Assembly (NCBI RefSeq): GCF_003946865.1
Contig: NZ_QXTH01000009.1
Location: 124,001-188,000, forward strand
Direction of reading: 5' to 3'
DNA from: Antribacter gilvus
GTDB lineage: Bacteria > Actinomycetota > Actinomycetes > Actinomycetales > Cellulomonadaceae
DNA: 64,000 nucleotides
Part shown: one piece after another, positions 7,805-16,823 of the stretch
Layout: every line of letters begins with the position of its first letter
Numbering within the stretch: position 1 is the stretch's first letter
Position numbers and translations under genes: made by a program
The notes under the pieces: model-generated
Told to the model about the DNA's origin: nothing
The model's input: only the letters and a program-made list of their open reading frames with translations
Databases searched by the model: none

Positions 7805-8614
7805 GTGCCCCTGTACCGAGACGACGCGATCGTTCTGCGCACCCACAAGCTGGGTGAGGCGGACCGGATCGTCACGTTCCTCACGCGGGAGAACGGCAAG
7901 GTGCGGGCGGTCGGCAAGGGCGTGCGGCGCACGTCGTCCCGCTTCGGGGCACGGCTCGAGCCGTTCATGGTGGTGGACGTCCAGCTGCACGTGGGCCGCA
8001 ACCTCGACACGGTGACCCAGGTGGAGACCGTGGGCCCGTACGCGCGCGCCATCTGCGAGGACTACGGCCTCTACACCGCCGGGGCCGCCATGCTCGAGGC
8101 AGCCGACCGGCTGGTCGAGGCCGAGCGCGAGCCAGCCGTCCAGCAGTACTGGCTGCTCGCCGGCGCCCTCCGGGCCCTCTCCGAGCGGCACCACGACTCG
8201 GGGCTGGTCCTCGACTCGTACCTGCTGCGCGCGTTCTCCGTGGCAGGCTGGGCGCCCAGCTTCACCGACTGCGCCCGGTGCGGCGAGCCCGGGCCGCACC
8301 GCGCCCTCAACGTGGCACAGGGCGGCGCCGTCTGCCCGCGCTGTCGGCCCCCGGGCTCCACGGCACCGGCCGCCGAGACCTTCGTCCTCCTCGCCGCGCT
8401 GCTGGCGGGGGAGTGGGACGTCGCCGACGTGTCCGACGCGCGGCACCGCAAGGAGGCGAGCGGGCTCGTCGCCGCCTACAGCCAGTACTACCTGGAGAGA
8501 ACGTTGCGATCACTGCGCATGGTCGAGCGGGACACGCCCGCCGTCCCCGCACCTGCCATCCCTGCCGTCCCGCACAAGATCCCCGCGATCCCCCGTGAAG
8601 GCGAGGCGATCTGA
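7805..8614 (+). CDS. recO: DNA repair protein RecO
   Basis: Recombination mediator that with RecR helps load RecA on SSB-coated single-stranded DNA. The 269-residue frame starts at the GTG at 7805: [38 protein letters not shown] is the typical OB-fold start of RecO. A zinc-binding pair CARCGEP and CPRC (residues about 157-181) is intact. The C-terminus is a proline-rich tail ([19 protein letters not shown]), unusual but common in high-GC relatives. The uppS start lies immediately behind its stop, giving the recO-uppS order usual in actinobacteria. Confidence 0.95.
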   Translation: MPLYRDDAIVLRTHKLGEADRIVTFLTRENGKVRAVGKGVRRTSSRFGARLEPFMVVDVQLHVGRNLDTVTQVETVGPYARAICEDYGLYTAGAAMLEAADRLVEAEREPAVQQYWLLAGALRALSERHHDSGLVLDSYLLRAFSVAGWAPSFTDCARCGEPGPHRALNVAQGGAVCPRCRPPGSTAPAAETFVLLAALLAGEWDVADVSDARHRKEASGLVAAYSQYYLERTLRSLRMVERDTPAVPAPAIPAVPHKIPAIPREGEAI

Positions 8615-8615
8615 G

Positions 8616-9425
8616 GTGGCGACCACCCCGGCGTCGGGCGCCAGGACGTATGTCCGGCCGTTCCCGCACCCCAGCGGCGCCACCGCGCCCGCGATCCCGC
8701 TCGAGTTCGTGCCCCGGCACGTGGCCGTCGTCATGGACGGGAACGGCCGCTGGGCCAACGCGCGCGGCCTGCCGCGCACCGAGGGCCACAAGGCGGGCGA
8801 GGCCGCCCTCCTCGACGTGGTGGCGGGCTGTATCGAGGTGGGCGTGCAGAACATCTCCGCGTACGCGTTCAGCACCGAGAACTGGAAGCGTTCCCCGGAC
8901 GAGGTGCGGTTCCTCATGCGCTTCACCCAGGACGTGATGCGCCGCCAGCTGGACACGATGGCGTCGTGGGGCGTGCGGGTGCGCTGGTCCGGGCGCCGGC
9001 CGAGGCTGTGGGCGTCGGTGATCCGGGTGCTGGAGGAGGCCGAGGTCGCCACCCGCGACAACGACGTGTGCACGCTCACGATGTGCGTCAACTACGGCGG
9101 CCGGGCGGAGATCGCGGACGCGGCGGCGGCGATCGCCCGCGACGCGGCGGCGGGCACGCTCGACCCGCGCAGGGTGACCGAGAAGACGATCCAGAAGTAC
9201 CTGTACGTGCCCGAGCTGCCCGACGTGGACCTGCTGGTCCGCACCGGCGGCGAGCAGCGCACGTCCAACTTCCAGATGTGGGAGGCCGCCTACGCGGAGC
9301 TCGTCTTCCTGCAGGAGGCGTGGCCCGAGGTGGACCGGCGGCACCTGTGGGGCGCGGTCCAGGAGTACGCCAACCGCGACCGGCGCTACGGCGGGGCCGT
9401 GGACGCGGTGGCCCAGCAGGGCTGA
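8616..9425 (+). CDS. uppS: Polyprenyl (decaprenyl) diphosphate synthase, cis-prenyltransferase UppS
   Basis: Makes the polyprenyl diphosphate carrier for peptidoglycan and other wall polymers. [20 protein letters not shown] contains the catalytic aspartate of cis-prenyltransferases, [14 protein letters not shown] the allylic-substrate loop, and [16 protein letters not shown] with ELVF the conserved C-terminal motif. I chose the GTG at 8616, one base past the recO stop, preceded by GGCGAGG at a good distance, giving 269 residues; a GTG at 8595 inside recO is the alternative. Chain length (C50 or C55) cannot be told from the sequence alone. Confidence 0.94.
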   Translation: MATTPASGARTYVRPFPHPSGATAPAIPLEFVPRHVAVVMDGNGRWANARGLPRTEGHKAGEAALLDVVAGCIEVGVQNISAYAFSTENWKRSPDEVRFLMRFTQDVMRRQLDTMASWGVRVRWSGRRPRLWASVIRVLEEAEVATRDNDVCTLTMCVNYGGRAEIADAAAAIARDAAAGTLDPRRVTEKTIQKYLYVPELPDVDLLVRTGGEQRTSNFQMWEAAYAELVFLQEAWPEVDRRHLWGAVQEYANRDRRYGGAVDAVAQQG

Positions 9426-9426
9426 A

Positions 9427-9517
9427 CGTGCGGCTGCCGAAGTAGTGCGCCCGTCCGGCCCTGCGCGGGATGAGACCCGCGCGGCCCGGACGGGCGCACT
9501 ACTTCGGCAGCCGCACG
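9427..9517. repeat. Long perfect inverted repeat (32-bp arms) between convergent genes
   Basis: Arms at 9427-9458 and 9486-9517 are perfect reverse complements of 32 bases, starting CGTGCGGCTGCCGAAGTAGT. The 27-base centre itself can form a second GC hairpin. It sits exactly in the gap between uppS and the convergent iron-binding lipoprotein gene. It can act as a bidirectional terminator, though the stem is far longer than needed and lacks a T-run. The arm shares its GCCGA-GTAGTG-GC core with the hairpin at 45026-45068. Confidence 0.9.
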
Positions 9518-9532
9518 CTGTGCGTGGGGGAC

Positions 9533-10573
9533 TCAGTCGGCGACGACCGCCGACAGGTCCTCAGCGAGCTTCGCGATGCCGTCCGGCCAGTCGTAGGACA
9601 GGGCCGTGGGCGGCGACACCGACGACACGTTGACCTGGCCGACGACCTGCGCGACCTTGCCGGCGGCGAACGCCGGGACGGCCTGCAGCTCCTTGCGGGT
9701 CGGCAGCGCGGCCGCCTCCTCCTCGGTGTACGTGTAGGCCACGACCACGTCGGACTCGAGCTTGTCGAGCTCCTCGTACGACAGCGTGTAGAAGAAGCCG
9801 CCGTCCGACGTGTCGAGCTCGTCGACCGACGGGGCCGTCGTGAAGCCGAGCGCCTCGAGGAACCCGGCGCGCGGGTCGGCCGAGGTGTACACGTAGACGA
9901 GGCCCTCGGAAGGGCTGTCGACGATCGCGGCGATCGTCTTGCCCTCGAACTCCGGGTGCTCCTCGGCGATCCCGTCCGTGAACTCGTCGACGTCGGCGAG
10001 CACCTGCTCACCGGCGGCCGTACGCCCCAGCGACTCGGCGGTGATGGAGATGGTCTCGTCCCACGGGGTGGTCCAGGCCGCCTCGGGGTAGACGACGACC
10101 GGCGCGATCTCCGAGAGCAGGTCGTACTGCTCCTCCGTGATGCCCGAGTACGGGGCCACGATCAGGTCGGGCGCCGCCTCGACGAACTCCTCGTACGGCA
10201 CGGACTCGCCGTCGTCGGTGAGGACGACGGGGTGCTCCACCCCGGCCTCGTCGTAGGCCGCCTCGACCCACGGCAGGAGGTTGCCCTCGCCGACGGTCCA
10301 GACCTGCTCCGCGACGGCGACGGGGAACACGCCCACGGCGACGGCGGCCTCGGTGGAGCCCCAGCCCCACGTGGCGACGCGCTCGGGCTCGGCCTCGACC
10401 ACGGTCTCGCCGAAGGCGTGCTCGATCGTGACGGGGAACTCGTCGGTGGCTCCACCGGCGGCGGGGGACGAGGCCTCGGTCGCGGAGTCGTCAGGCGACG
10501 CGCAGCCCGCGAGGGCGAGGGCGGTCGCGGCGACGAGGCCGGCGACCGCGGTGAGGGAACGGCGAGGACGCAC
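9533..10573 (-). CDS. Iron-siderophore ABC transporter substrate-binding lipoprotein (FecB/FepB-like)
   Basis: A 346-residue lipoprotein: signal peptide and lipobox ALALAGCASP, then a helical-backbone periplasmic-binding fold with ATWGWGSTEAAVAVG near the N-terminus and EFVEAAPDLIVAPYSG in the middle, as in FecB/YfiY-type receptors for ferric siderophores. It lies downstream of, and on the same strand as, the two permeases and the ATPase (13611-10674), separated by about 100 bases that hold its own DtxR-type box. This points to iron-repressed expression independent of the upstream part. The particular siderophore is unknown. Confidence 0.9.
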   Translation of the reverse strand: MRPRRSLTAVAGLVAATALALAGCASPDDSATEASSPAAGGATDEFPVTIEHAFGETVVEAEPERVATWGWGSTEAAVAVGVFPVAVAEQVWTVGEGNLLPWVEAAYDEAGVEHPVVLTDDGESVPYEEFVEAAPDLIVAPYSGITEEQYDLLSEIAPVVVYPEAAWTTPWDETISITAESLGRTAAGEQVLADVDEFTDGIAEEHPEFEGKTIAAIVDSPSEGLVYVYTSADPRAGFLEALGFTTAPSVDELDTSDGGFFYTLSYEELDKLESDVVVAYTYTEEEAAALPTRKELQAVPAFAAGKVAQVVGQVNVSSVSPPTALSYDWPDGIAKLAEDLSAVVAD

Positions 10574-10600
10574 GGGTTCTCCCAGATAGAAGGTGTTAGG

Positions 10601-10619
10601 TGAGGAGAGCCTAACCTCA
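10601..10619. promoter_or_regulatory. DtxR/IdeR iron box upstream of the siderophore-binding protein
   Basis: TGAGGAGAGCCTAACCTCA matches the 19-base DtxR/IdeR consensus (TTAGGTTAGGCTAACCTAA) at about 14 positions by eye, and a further TTAGG lies just outside at 10596. It is 28-46 bases before the lipoprotein start, right for iron-dependent repression. Confidence 0.7.
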
Positions 10620-10673
10620 GCCGGACCCCTATTACGTCACGACGGTGTTACGAAAATGCCAGTGTGCCGCACG

Positions 10674-11528
10674 TCACGCGGAGTGGAACCGGCCTACCGG
10701 GACGACGAGGGGCGAACCGGACACCGGGTCGGGAACGACCTGGGCCCGGAGGTCGAACGCCGACAGCACGACCTCGCTGGTCAGGACCTCATTAGGGTTG
10801 CCTTCGGCAACGATCTTGCCCGCGCTCATCACCACGAGGTGGTCCGCGTACCGGGCGGCGAGGTTGAGCTCGTGCAGGACCATCGCGACGGTGGTCCCGC
10901 GCGTCCGGTTCAGCTCGGTGAGCAGGTCGAGGAGGTCCAGCTGGTGGCGCACGTCCAGGAACGTCGTGGGCTCGTCGAGCAGCACCACGTCCGTCTGCTG
11001 GGCCAGCACCATCGCGATCCACACGCGCTGCCGCTGGCCGCCGGACAGCTCCTGGACCGGGCGGTCGGCCAGGTCGCCCACGCCGGTGGACTCGAGGGCC
11101 GCGAGCACCACCGCGTCGTCGTCGGACGAGTGCCGCCCGAACCAGCCCTGGTGCGGGTAGCGCCCGCGGGCCACGAGCTCGGCCACGCGGACGCCGTCCG
11201 GCGCGATGGACGACTGCGGCAGCATGCCGACGCGTCGCGCGAGGTCGCGCCGGGCCATCCGCGAGACGTCCTCGTCGCCGAGCATCACCCGGCCGCCGTC
11301 AAGGGGGTGCAGCCGGGCGAGCCCGCGCAGCAGCGTGGACTTGCCGCACGCGTTGGGCCCCACGATGGCGGTGATCTTCCCGGGCGGCAGCGTGAGGTCG
11401 AGGCCGTCGATGACGCGGAGGCCGTCGTAGCCGAGCACCACGCCCTCCGCGCGCAGGGTGTCGCTCCGTGCGGCTCCGGGGTGGTCGCTGGTACCGGTGG
11501 CGTCGGTGACGCGGACGGCGGCGGTCAT
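10674..11528 (-). CDS. Iron-siderophore ABC transporter ATP-binding protein (FepC/FecE-like)
   Basis: 284-residue ATPase of the siderophore importer. Walker A GPNACGKST has Ala-Cys in the loop, as often in FepC/FhuC relatives; MLPQS is the Q-loop, LSGGQRQR the signature, VVLLDEPTTFLD the Walker B, and VLHELNLA holds the switch histidine. The HQGWFGRHSSDD segment after the Q-loop is typical of FepC. The ATG at 11528 overlaps the upstream permease stop (ATGA). A Thr/Ala-rich leader of about 35 residues precedes the domain. Confidence 0.93.
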   Translation of the reverse strand: MTAAVRVTDATGTSDHPGAARSDTLRAEGVVLGYDGLRVIDGLDLTLPPGKITAIVGPNACGKSTLLRGLARLHPLDGGRVMLGDEDVSRMARRDLARRVGMLPQSSIAPDGVRVAELVARGRYPHQGWFGRHSSDDDAVVLAALESTGVGDLADRPVQELSGGQRQRVWIAMVLAQQTDVVLLDEPTTFLDVRHQLDLLDLLTELNRTRGTTVAMVLHELNLAARYADHLVVMSAGKIVAEGNPNEVLTSEVVLSAFDLRAQVVPDPVSGSPLVVPVGRFHSA

Positions 11529-12583
11529 GCGCGGGACTTCCTCTCGTTCGTGGCGAGCAGCCACAGCAGGTACGGCGCACCGACGATGCCCGTCACGATG
11601 CCCACGGGGGCGGAGACGCCGAGCACGGCGTGCTGTCCCACCAGGTCGGCCGTGAGCACCAGCACGGCGCCCACGCCGGCGGACGCGAGCAGGGCGGCGC
11701 CGCCGTCGGACAGCAGGCGGCGGGCGATCGCGGGGGCGACGAGCGCGACGAAGGCGACCGGGCCCGCGAAGGACGTGGCGATCGCCACGAGCCCCACGGC
11801 GAGCAGCAGCGACCCCACCCGCGCGGCGTCGACGTGGACGCCGAGAGCGCGGGCGTTGTCGTCGCCGAGCGCGAGCGGCCCCTGCGTGCGGGCCAGGAGG
11901 CTGACGGCGAGCGCCAGCACCGCGGCGACGACGGCGAGGAGCGCCAGCTCCTCACCGCGGATGTCGGACACGGAGCCGACGGTCCAGAGCAGCGCCGACT
12001 GGGCGACCCGCTCCTCGGCGTTGGACAGGAGCCACGCCAGCAGCGACGAGCACAGGTACGCGAAGCCGACGCCGACCAGGACGAACCGGATCGAGTGAAG
12101 GCCCCGGCGCCAGGCGAAGAACCAGATCGCCACGGCGACGAGGAGCGCGCCGGCGAACGCCGCGCCCGCCACGGCGAGCCCGGTCACCCCGGCGACGAGC
12201 AGCGCCCACACGGCGCCGAGGCTGGCGCCGCTGGCGATCCCCAGGATGTCGGGGGAGGCGAGCGGGTTGCGCAGCGTCGACTGGAACAGCGCGCCGGCGA
12301 GCCCGAAGCACGCTCCCACGACCACGGCCGCGGCGACGCGTGGCAGCCGCAGCCGGTGCACGATGAACACGTCCTTGGCCTCGCCCACGCCGAGCAGCGC
12401 GGTGAGCGCCCGCCCGGGCGGCAGCGACGCCGCGCCCAGGGAGAGGGCCAGGGTCGCCAGGGCGACCAGGAGCACGGCGCAGGCCGCCAGGACCAGGACG
12501 AGCCGCCGGCGTCGGGCGGCGCGGAGGTGCCGGACGGCGGAGCCCGCCGCGACCGCGTACGTCGTCATCAGGTCGTTCGCCAT
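11525..12583 (-). CDS. Iron-siderophore ABC transporter permease (FecCD family), second subunit
   Basis: 352 residues with about nine to ten helices. The FecCD motifs are clear: RLPRVAAAVVVGACFGLAGALFQ, NPLASPDILGIASGASLGAV, WTVGSVSD, and FVALVAPAIARRLL, which faces the ATPase. I start it at the ATG at 12583, with GGGGG eight bases before it; a GTG two codons earlier overlaps the preceding stop. With the permease at 12586-13611 it forms a heterodimeric channel; the stop overlaps the ATPase start by four bases. Confidence 0.92.
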   Translation of the reverse strand: MANDLMTTYAVAAGSAVRHLRAARRRRLVLVLAACAVLLVALATLALSLGAASLPPGRALTALLGVGEAKDVFIVHRLRLPRVAAAVVVGACFGLAGALFQSTLRNPLASPDILGIASGASLGAVWALLVAGVTGLAVAGAAFAGALLVAVAIWFFAWRRGLHSIRFVLVGVGFAYLCSSLLAWLLSNAEERVAQSALLWTVGSVSDIRGEELALLAVVAAVLALAVSLLARTQGPLALGDDNARALGVHVDAARVGSLLLAVGLVAIATSFAGPVAFVALVAPAIARRLLSDGGAALLASAGVGAVLVLTADLVGQHAVLGVSAPVGIVTGIVGAPYLLWLLATNERKSRA

Positions 12584-12585
12584 GG

Positions 12586-13611
12586 TCACACCCCCGCCAC
12601 GTTGCGGCCGCGGGCGACGGCGACGAGGACCGGGGCCCCGAGCAGGGCGGCGACGACGCCTGCCTCCAGCTCGGAGTGGGGCAGCACGAGCCGTCCGATG
12701 ACGTCGGCGCCGAGGAGCATCACGGGCCCGAGGAGCGCGGCGAGCGCCATGACCCACCGGTAGTCGGTGCCGACGAGGCGGCGCGCGGCGTGCGGGACGG
12801 CGAGGCCGACCAGGGCGATGGGGCCGGCGAGGGCGGTGGCCGTGCCGGACAGCAGCACGACCGCGACGCCTGTCATCGCCCGGGTGGTGCCGACGCGCTG
12901 CCCGAGCGCCCGCGCTACGTCGTCGCCCAGGGCGAGCATGTTGAGCCGGTGCGCCAGGACCACGGCCAGGATCGTCCCGACGACGACGAACGGCCAGAGC
13001 GTGGCGACCGTGTCGAGGCCGCGGCCCGTGAGCGAGCCGACCACCCAGAAGCGGTAGAGGTTGAACGCCGTCGCGTCGCGGAGCAGGACCAGCGTGATGA
13101 GCGGCGTGATCAGCGCGGTGACGGTGGCGCCCACGAGGGCGAGGCGCACGGGCTGCGCGGCGCCGATCGAGAAGACCAGCAGGGCCGCCGCCGCGGCGCC
13201 GAGGAACGCGAACCAGACGTACCCGATGGGGGCGGTCACCCCGACCAGCCAGAACGCGCAGACCACGGCGAGGGACGCGCCGGAGTTCAGTCCGAGGAGG
13301 CCGGGGTCGGCGATCGGGTTGCGGGTGACTCCCTGGACGAGCGTGCCCGCCAGGCCCAGGGCGACACCGGCGGCGAGGCCCACGAGCGTGCGGGGCAGGC
13401 GCTGCTCCAGGACGACGCGGTGGTCCTGGTTGGCGGCGTCCGGGGCCACGAGCGCGTTCCAGACGTCGGCCGGGGCGATGTCCCGCACGCCGAGCGCGAG
13501 GCTCGCCACGGCGATCAGCCCCAGGGCCACCAGAGCCAGGACCAGGGCCAGGGCCCGACGCCGCGCGCGCCGGGCGACCGGGTCGGCGCCGGCCGTGCGG
13601 GAACGAGTCAC
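12586..13611 (-). CDS. Iron-siderophore ABC transporter permease (FecCD family), first subunit
   Basis: Channel subunit with the same fold as its neighbour: RLPRTLVGLAAGVALGLAG, NPIADPGLLGLNSGASLAVV, FWVVGSLTGRG and IALVGLAVPHAARRLVG. The GTG at 13611 gives 341 residues. An ATG at 13644 would add eleven residues but lies inside the DtxR-type box, so I prefer the later start. It is the first gene of the uptake operon and is divergent from nothing: zur ends 62 bases upstream on the same strand. Confidence 0.9.
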   Translation of the reverse strand: MTRSRTAGADPVARRARRRALALVLALVALGLIAVASLALGVRDIAPADVWNALVAPDAANQDHRVVLEQRLPRTLVGLAAGVALGLAGTLVQGVTRNPIADPGLLGLNSGASLAVVCAFWLVGVTAPIGYVWFAFLGAAAAALLVFSIGAAQPVRLALVGATVTALITPLITLVLLRDATAFNLYRFWVVGSLTGRGLDTVATLWPFVVVGTILAVVLAHRLNMLALGDDVARALGQRVGTTRAMTGVAVVLLSGTATALAGPIALVGLAVPHAARRLVGTDYRWVMALAALLGPVMLLGADVIGRLVLPHSELEAGVVAALLGAPVLVAVARGRNVAGV

Positions 13612-13632
13612 CTCACCCGAGGACTCGCGTGG

Positions 13633-13651
13633 TGAGGTAAGCATTGCCTAA
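13633..13651. promoter_or_regulatory. DtxR/IdeR iron box at the start of the siderophore uptake operon
   Basis: TGAGGTAAGCATTGCCTAA fits the degenerate DtxR/IdeR pattern TWAGGTWAGSCTWACCTWA at about 16 of 19 positions. It lies 22-40 bases upstream of the chosen permease start and overlaps the alternative ATG. Together with the box at 10601 it puts all four uptake genes under iron control. Confidence 0.75.
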
Positions 13652-13673
13652 GTCTCGCACAGGGCGAGTGGTG

Positions 13674-14066
13674 CTAGGAGCGGCAGTCCGCGCAGGTGCC
13701 CCAGAGCTCGACCGTGTGGTCGATGTCCTCGAAACCGTGCGCCGCACCCACCGTCGACGCCCACGACTCGACGGTGGGGCCGTCGATCTCGACGGTCCGC
13801 CCGCACCCGCGGCACACCAGGTGGTGGTGGTGCTCGCGGCGTGCGCAGCGGCGGTAGAGGCTCTCGCCGTCCTCGTTGCGCAGGACGTCGACCTCCCGGG
13901 CCTCGGCAAGGGCCTGCAGCGTGCGGTAGACCGTGGCCAGACCCACGGAGTCGCCGCGGGAGCGCAGCACCTCGTGGAGCTGCTGGGCGGAGCGGAAGTC
14001 CGCCAGGTCGGCCAGGGCGTCCGCCACGGCGGTGCGCTGGCGGGTCATGCGGGGTGGTGCGTTCAT
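13674..14066 (-). CDS. zur: Fur-family zinc uptake regulator Zur
   Basis: 130-residue metal-dependent repressor. The winged helix is at the N-terminus (RTAVADALADLADFRSAQQLHEVLRSRG, VGLATVYRTLQ), followed by the dimer domain with a HHHHLVCRGCG metal cluster and a second CADC pair, the structural zinc site. As the last gene of the znuACB operon, with a TGATG overlap to znuB, it is best read as Zur rather than Fur. It would repress its own operon through the box at 16823-16837 when zinc is plentiful. Confidence 0.92.
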   Translation of the reverse strand: MNAPPRMTRQRTAVADALADLADFRSAQQLHEVLRSRGDSVGLATVYRTLQALAEAREVDVLRNEDGESLYRRCARREHHHHLVCRGCGRTVEIDGPTVESWASTVGAAHGFEDIDHTVELWGTCADCRS

Positions 14067-14989
14067 CAGGCGCAGACCTCCTTCTCGCCCGGACCTGTGG
14101 CGGTCGCGACCTCGACGTCGTCCGGGATGTCGGGGTGCGGGTCGGTGGCGGGGGACCGCCGGGTCAGGAGCGGCCGGGCGAGGACCGCGACGACGTAGGC
14201 CGCGATGGCCAGCACCACGATCGTGGCGCCGGGGGAGACATTCTGCCAGTACGTGATCGTCAGCCCGGTCACGCACACGACCACGCCCACCACGCTCGCG
14301 GTGAGCATCGTCCGCGTGAACGCGTGCGTGAGCTGCTGCGCCACCGCCACGGGCACGATCATCAGGGCGCTGACGAGCAGCAGGCCGACGACGCGCATCG
14401 CGACCGTCACGGTGAGGGCGGCCACCACCGCGACGGCGATGTTGAGAGCCCACACGGGCAGGCCGGACGCCGTGGCGAACTCCTCGTCGTGGCTCACGGA
14501 GAATAGCGCGGCGCGCAGCCCGATGCCGACCGACAGCACCACGGCGGACAGCACCACGGTGAGCACGAGGTCCGTGCCGGAGACGGTCGAGATGGACCCG
14601 AACAGGTACTGCATCAGGTTGCCCGACGTGCCACCGGCCAGCCCGATGAGCAGGACGCCACCGGCGATGCCGCCGTAGAACATGATGGCGAGGGCGAGGT
14701 CGCCCGACGTCCGGCCGCGGCGGCGCACCACCTCGATCAGCACGGAGCCCGCGACGGCGGCCACGACCGCACCGGGAACCGCCAGGACGTCGTCCTCGCG
14801 GAGGCCCATGGCCGCTCCGACGAGCCAGCCCAGCGCCACGCCCGTGAGCGCGACGTGGCCGATGCCGTCACCGAGCAGCGCGAGCCGCCGCTGGACCAGG
14901 TACGTGCCGACCACCGGGGCGCTCACGCCGACGAGCAGCGCGGCCAGGAGCGCCCGCTGCATGAACGGGTCGGTGAGCATGTCGATCAC
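14066..14989 (-). CDS. znuB: Zinc ABC transporter permease
   Basis: 307 residues, eight to nine helices of the ABC-3 family: DPFMQRALLAALLVGVSAPVVGTYLVQRRLALLGDGIGHVALTGVA is the usual N-terminal region, and SVSHDEEFATASGLPV the conserved cytoplasmic loop that docks the ATPase. It passes zinc delivered by the lipoprotein through the membrane. The GTG at 14989 overlaps the znuC stop (GTGA), and its own stop overlaps zur. The C-terminal tail is charged and extends about 35 residues past the last helix. Confidence 0.93.
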   Translation of the reverse strand: MIDMLTDPFMQRALLAALLVGVSAPVVGTYLVQRRLALLGDGIGHVALTGVALGWLVGAAMGLREDDVLAVPGAVVAAVAGSVLIEVVRRRGRTSGDLALAIMFYGGIAGGVLLIGLAGGTSGNLMQYLFGSISTVSGTDLVLTVVLSAVVLSVGIGLRAALFSVSHDEEFATASGLPVWALNIAVAVVAALTVTVAMRVVGLLLVSALMIVPVAVAQQLTHAFTRTMLTASVVGVVVCVTGLTITYWQNVSPGATIVVLAIAAYVVAVLARPLLTRRSPATDPHPDIPDDVEVATATGPGEKEVCA

Positions 14990-15834
14990 GGCTGGACCTC
15001 CAGCTCGGCCAGGGGAGCGCGGCGCTGCTCCTCGTCGTCGTGCGGATGGACGTGCAGGTGCCCGACGGCGTCGTGGTCGCCCCGGGCGGCGGGCGGTGCC
15101 CCGTCGTGGACCACGCGTCCGTGACGCAGGACCACGGCGCGCGTGACGAGCGGGGTGAGCTCGCCGAGCTCGTGGAGCACGACGAGGACCGTCAGGCCGT
15201 CGTCGACCAGCGAGCGCATGGTGGCGGCGAACGCCTCCTGGCTCGGCCGGTCCACGCCGGCGACGGGCTCGTCGAGGATCAGGAGCTCCGGTCGCCGAAC
15301 CAGGGCGCGGGCGATGTAGACCCGCTGCTGCTGGCCGCCCGAGAGGACGTGCAGGGCGTCGTGGGCCCGGTCGGCGAGGTCCACCTGCTCGAGGGCGGCC
15401 CGCACCTCGCTGCGCCAGCCGCGGGGCAGGCGCAGCCGGCGGCCGTGCAGCAGGCCGGAGGCGACGACCTCCTCGGCCGTGGACGGGACGCCCGACCGGG
15501 CGCCGACCCGCTGCGGCACGTAGCCCACGCGTTCCCACGGGACAGCGGAACGGTTGGTGCGCGTGGAGCCGACGCTCGCCCCGGCGGAGCCGGGGAGGCT
15601 CCCGCCGAGGACGCGCACCGTGCCCGCGCTCGGCGGGTTGACCCCGACCAGCGTCTTGACCAGCGTGGACTTGCCCGAGCCGTTGGCTCCGAGGAGCGCG
15701 ACCACCTCGCCGCCGCGGACCGTGAGGTCGATCCCGCGGAGGATGTGGCTGGCGCCGGCCCGGACGTGCAGGCCCGACACCTCGATGACGGGCTCGCCCG
15801 TCGTCGGCTCACGGGTCACAGGCTCCGCCGTCAC
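14986..15834 (-). CDS. znuC: Zinc ABC transporter ATP-binding protein
   Basis: 282-residue ATPase with Walker A GANGSGKST, Q-loop in GYVPQRV, signature LSGGQQQRV, Walker B LLILDEPVAGVD and switch His in VVLHELGEL. The C-terminus is rich in histidine (HDAVGHLHVHPHDDEEQ), which is common in ZnuC and may bind zinc. Start GTG at 15834 overlaps the znuA stop (GTGA); another GTG at 15840 is possible. A short insertion rich in Ser/Gly follows the Walker A region (residues about 78-95). Confidence 0.93.
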   Translation of the reverse strand: MTAEPVTREPTTGEPVIEVSGLHVRAGASHILRGIDLTVRGGEVVALLGANGSGKSTLVKTLVGVNPPSAGTVRVLGGSLPGSAGASVGSTRTNRSAVPWERVGYVPQRVGARSGVPSTAEEVVASGLLHGRRLRLPRGWRSEVRAALEQVDLADRAHDALHVLSGGQQQRVYIARALVRRPELLILDEPVAGVDRPSQEAFAATMRSLVDDGLTVLVVLHELGELTPLVTRAVVLRHGRVVHDGAPPAARGDHDAVGHLHVHPHDDEEQRRAPLAELEVQP

Positions 15835-16823
15835 GAGCACACCAGGCCTTCCTCCAGCGCCGCCAGGTTGGCGCGCATCACGGTCACGTAGTCGTCGCCG
15901 GCGGCCGTTGCCTCCTCCGACAGACCTTCCAGGGGGTCGAGCGTAGCGGTCTCGACCCCGAGGTCCCCGGCCAGGGTCTCGGCGACCTTGGGGCTCACGA
16001 GGGTCTCGGAGAAGATCGTGGTGACGCCGTGCTCGCGCACCACGTCGCCGATCTCCCGCAGACGGGCGGGCGACGGCTCCGCCTCGGGGTCGAGCTCCGT
16101 GATGCCGTACTGCTCCAGGTCGTAGCGCTCGGCGAGGTAGCCGAAGGCGACGTGGCTCGTCACGAGCGTCGCGCCGGTGCAGGCCGCGAGGCCGTCGGCC
16201 AGCTCTTGGTCCAGGTCACCGAGCTGCTGGGCGAGGCGCTCCGCGCCGGCCGCGTACTCGTCGGCGTGCTCCGGGTCGGCTGCGGACAGCTGCTCCGCGA
16301 CCGCGTCGCCCACGACGGCGAGCCGGCTCGGGTCGAGCCAGAAGTGCGGGTCCAGGTTGCCGTGACCGTGGCCGTCGTCGGCGGCCTCCTCCTCGGCGTG
16401 CTCCTCGGCCGTCTCCTCCTCCGCGTGCTCGTCCTCGGCGCTGCCCGGGTGCTCCTCGAGCTCCGCGACGTCTGCCGCGTCCACGACGCGCTCCGGCTGC
16501 CGGGACTCGATGCCCTCGTCGACGGCGGTCTGGAAGCCGGACAGGTACACGACCACGTCGGCCTCCCCGATGGACCGGACCTGGGCGGGGGAGAGCTCGA
16601 GGTCGTGCGGCTCGGCGGCCGGCGGCGTGAGGTTCTCGACGGTGACGAGGTCACCGCCCACCTGCTGCGCCACGTACTGGAGCGGGTAGAACGAGGCGAG
16701 CACCGTGACGCCGTCGTCCCCTGTGCCGCCCTGGGCGTCACCGCTCGAGCAGGCTGCGAGCGGTGCGACGAGAAGGGCGAGGGCGGGGAGGGCGGCGCGG
16801 AGCGCGGCGCGACGAGGCTTCAT
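15831..16823 (-). CDS. znuA: Zinc ABC transporter substrate-binding lipoprotein
   Basis: High-affinity zinc receptor, about 330 residues. Lipobox LVAPLAACSSG; the mature protein has ASFYPLQYVAQQVGG, a binding His in PHDLELSP, a long acidic and histidine-rich loop (DEHAEEETAEEHAEEE, DDGHGHG) typical of zinc rather than manganese receptors, HFWLDP, TSHVAFGYLAERY and the C-terminal ETLVSPKVAETLA. First gene of the operon. ATG codons at 16823 and 16832 and a GTG at 16838 are all inside or next to the Zur box, so the transcript may be nearly leaderless. Confidence 0.94.
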   Translation of the reverse strand: MKPRRAALRAALPALALLVAPLAACSSGDAQGGTGDDGVTVLASFYPLQYVAQQVGGDLVTVENLTPPAAEPHDLELSPAQVRSIGEADVVVYLSGFQTAVDEGIESRQPERVVDAADVAELEEHPGSAEDEHAEEETAEEHAEEEAADDGHGHGNLDPHFWLDPSRLAVVGDAVAEQLSAADPEHADEYAAGAERLAQQLGDLDQELADGLAACTGATLVTSHVAFGYLAERYDLEQYGITELDPEAEPSPARLREIGDVVREHGVTTIFSETLVSPKVAETLAGDLGVETATLDPLEGLSEEATAAGDDYVTVMRANLAALEEGLVCS

